Shown piece after piece: positions 22,075-23,306 of a DNA stretch of 23,306 bases. The notes beneath the pieces are model-generated. The model was not told where the DNA came from, searched no databases, and was given only the letters and a program-made list of their open reading frames with translations. Location: the NCBI GenBank assembly GCA_035540495.1, contig DATLGL010000040.1, forward strand, positions 1 through 23,306, written 5' to 3'. Both the position numbers and the translations under genes were made by a program. Origin of the DNA: DASVEG01 sp035540495 (lineage in GTDB: Bacteria; Actinomycetota; Acidimicrobiia; Acidimicrobiales; CADCTF01). The first letter of the stretch is position 1; every line of letters begins with the position of its first letter.

Positions 22075-22276
22075 CGAGCAGCGACGCGAGCGCCCAGATC
22101 GCCGCGACCGCTCCGATCGCAGCCATCAGGAGGCTGCGTGCGAGCGGCGCGCGCACGTACTCGCCTTCCTCACGCTCCCGATCGGGCGGACGGACGAGCG
22201 CGAGGAGGTTCCCGACCACGAGGGCGCCGCCGAGGGCCAGCAGCAGCCACGGGAGCAGGTCTTCACCGAGGAACAC
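22067..22276 (-). CDS. Small two-TM membrane protein (69 aa), unknown
   Basis: The GTG start at 22276 has GGAGG six bases upstream. The product begins MFLGEDLLPWLLLALGGALV (first membrane segment), has a charged loop RPPDREREEGEYVRAPLAR, and ends in a second membrane segment, MAAIGAVAAIWALASLLDG. I do not recognise a family. It overlaps the EamA gene upstream by 14 bp and the HD gene downstream by 8 bp, which argues strongly that it is real and co-translated. The frame is open upstream to 22585, but that part is an out-of-frame shadow of the EamA gene. Confidence 0.72.
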   Translation of the reverse strand: MFLGEDLLPWLLLALGGALVVGNLLALVRPPDREREEGEYVRAPLARSLLMAAIGAVAAIWALASLLDG

Positions 22277-23123
22277 CGGGAACCTCCGACCGGTCGGATG
22301 CGGGAGCCGACACCGCGACGGCGCCGGCGATGACGACGATCGCCCCGCCGATGATGGTCGCGAGCCCCGGCTGATCGCCAACGAGGAGCCACGCGAAGAC
22401 GACGACGCCCACCGGTTCCAAGTAGCCGAGGATGCCGACCTCGGTGGCCGGCAGCACGGCGAGCGTGCGGAGATAGACGGCGGTGCCGATGGCCGTGTGC
22501 GCGAGGCCGAGGAGCAGGAGCCAGGGCAGTGCCCGCTCGAGGCCGGTCCAGTCCGTGAGCAGGGCGACGGGGATGAGCACGACACCGGCGACGACCATCT
22601 CGAGGAACGTGAGACGGAGGCCGCCGTAGGCCGCCGCGAGCGGCTTCGCGAGGAGCACGAGGACGACGAACAACGCTCCGGCGACGACCGCCCACGCGAT
22701 TCCCGTCGCAGTCGACCGATCGGCGCCCTCAGCGGTCGGACCGGCGACGAGCGCGAAGCCGACCACGGCGACGGCCAGCGCCAGGACGAGCCGGCGCGCC
22801 GGACGTTCGACGGCGGCGATCCCGATCGGCGCGAGGAAGATCAGGAAGATCACCGCCGACGCCGGAACGCGCTCGTACGCCGCGAACATGGCGGTCCAGT
22901 GGGCGGCGAGGACGGCTCCTGTCGCGAGGGACCGGACGGGACTGATCGACAGGAGCTTCGGGCCGCTCGGCCGGGTCGACACCAGCAGGAGACCCAGCCC
23001 GGCCGCCGCGATCCACACCCGGGAGAAGGTGAGCGCCGCCGGCGGCAGACCGGCTTCGTCGGCGACCAGCGGGATCGTCCCCCACCCCAGGCACACCGCG
23101 GCGAGGAGGAGCGCCGGCCGCAT
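22263..23123 (-). CDS. EamA/DMT-family transporter
   Basis: This is 286 residues with about ten hydrophobic segments in two EamA repeats, as in RhaT/YdcZ-type drug/metabolite exporters. The first repeat starts RPALLLAAVCLGWGTIPLVA and includes RVPASAVIFLIFLAPIGIA; the second ends GILGYLEPVGVVVFAWLLVGDQP, where the conserved EP and GE/GD positions are visible. It would export a metabolite or amino acid; the cargo is unknown. I chose the ATG at 23123; the frame continues upstream to 23219 without membrane or family features. There is no clear ribosome site. It is the first gene of the unit with the small membrane protein and the HD hydrolase. Confidence 0.9.
   Translation of the reverse strand: MRPALLLAAVCLGWGTIPLVADEAGLPPAALTFSRVWIAAAGLGLLLVSTRPSGPKLLSISPVRSLATGAVLAAHWTAMFAAYERVPASAVIFLIFLAPIGIAAVERPARRLVLALAVAVVGFALVAGPTAEGADRSTATGIAWAVVAGALFVVLVLLAKPLAAAYGGLRLTFLEMVVAGVVLIPVALLTDWTGLERALPWLLLLGLAHTAIGTAVYLRTLAVLPATEVGILGYLEPVGVVVFAWLLVGDQPGLATIIGGAIVVIAGAVAVSAPASDRSEVPGVPR
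22285..22298. promoter_or_regulatory. Perfect 14-bp palindrome beside the small membrane protein's ribosome site
   Basis: TCCGACCGGTCGGA is fully self-complementary and lies at the 3' end of the EamA coding sequence, ending at the GGAGG that serves the small membrane protein. It shares the core CCGACCGGT with the palindrome at 7787-7806. It may be an operator-type site or a coincidence of the codons for SDRS. Confidence 0.3.
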
Positions 23124-23306
23124 CGTGCGACGGTACCGCCGCGCCCGGAGGAACCCGCTCAAGTTCTCACGGAGAGTGGTCGAAGCTTGGAACGCAGCGT
23201 GTCCTCCAGCACGTTGCATGCCGGGAACTCAGGGTGGGGGACAGGGACCCTCCAGCCCGAGCGCCGTGGACACTCCCGCAGGGTGTCTGGGGCCTCAGCC
23301 TGACCC
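23124..23306. other. Non-coding right edge upstream of the EamA gene
   Basis: I find no convincing gene here. It should contain the promoter of the minus-strand EamA unit. From about 23219 the base pattern changes: runs such as AGGGTGGGGGACAGGGACCC and few CG dinucleotides contrast with the CG-dense genes. Short inverted repeats (GACAC...GTGTC near 23268-23286) are too weak to name. Confidence 0.4.

Noticed and set aside
21999..23303. A 434-codon open frame on the plus strand
   Set aside because: Antisense to the EamA gene and its neighbours, highly charged and low-complexity, with no recognisable motif.
1..23306. CRISPR arrays, tRNA or rRNA genes, defence system or biosynthetic cluster
   Set aside because: No spaced repeats, tRNA arm motifs or system-defining gene sets were seen on reading either strand.

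Overview
The window is GC-rich, about two-thirds G+C or more by eye. GTG starts are common and genes are packed tightly. Two F420-type luciferase-like oxidoreductases, a mycothiol-type DinB/MDMPI enzyme, a group II truncated haemoglobin close to mycobacterial GlbO, a [3Fe-4S]-type ferredoxin and a kinase plus GerMN-lipoprotein pair resembling MtrB-LpqB all point to an actinobacterium (Actinomycetota). The gene mix and density would suit Acidimicrobiia or relatives, but that rank is inference. I see no tRNA, rRNA or CRISPR.

Layout. The left edge (1-451) holds the 5' end of an IS3-family transposase gene next to two decayed gene tails, a GNAT acetyltransferase and a GntR-type UTRA domain. From 550 to 3683, on the minus strand, a 67-residue membrane microprotein precedes a large LuxR-family AAA ATPase. 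Next come an NADP-type glutamate dehydrogenase (minus) and a divergent polysaccharide deacetylase lipoprotein. A minus-strand pair, GNAT acetyltransferase then zinc alcohol dehydrogenase, is divergent from a hemolysin III-type membrane protein, with a TetR-like operator palindrome between them. An F420 oxidoreductase (minus) is divergent from an RND/HAE3 exporter (9529-12006).

The middle (11988-14764) is a minus-strand run: sensor kinase, GerMN lipoprotein (ATGA coupling), and a crotonase 27 bp further on. A plus-strand run (14834-16928) encodes a second luciferase-like oxidoreductase, a MOSC protein and a mycothiol-dependent-type enzyme. It ends exactly at the stop codon of a CoA-binding protein on the other strand. 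A plus-strand redox-flavoured run (17494-20356) holds a ferritin-like protein, a FrnE-type DsbA oxidoreductase and a membrane-anchored J-domain protein. A minus-strand pair couples a ferredoxin to a truncated haemoglobin. RpiB (plus) then meets a minus-strand operon of EamA transporter, small two-TM protein and HD hydrolase.

Overall this reads as mostly chromosomal housekeeping and redox genes with mobile-element debris at the left edge. The most notable points are: (i) all six convergent gene pairs overlap, abut or nearly abut at their 3' ends, and two of them have a strong inverted repeat inside the opposing coding sequence; (ii) a ferredoxin gene translationally coupled to a truncated haemoglobin; (iii) a reduced MtrB-LpqB-like pair without an adjacent response regulator; (iv) an apparently new membrane microprotein ahead of the LuxR regulator. 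I saw no clear defence system or biosynthetic cluster.
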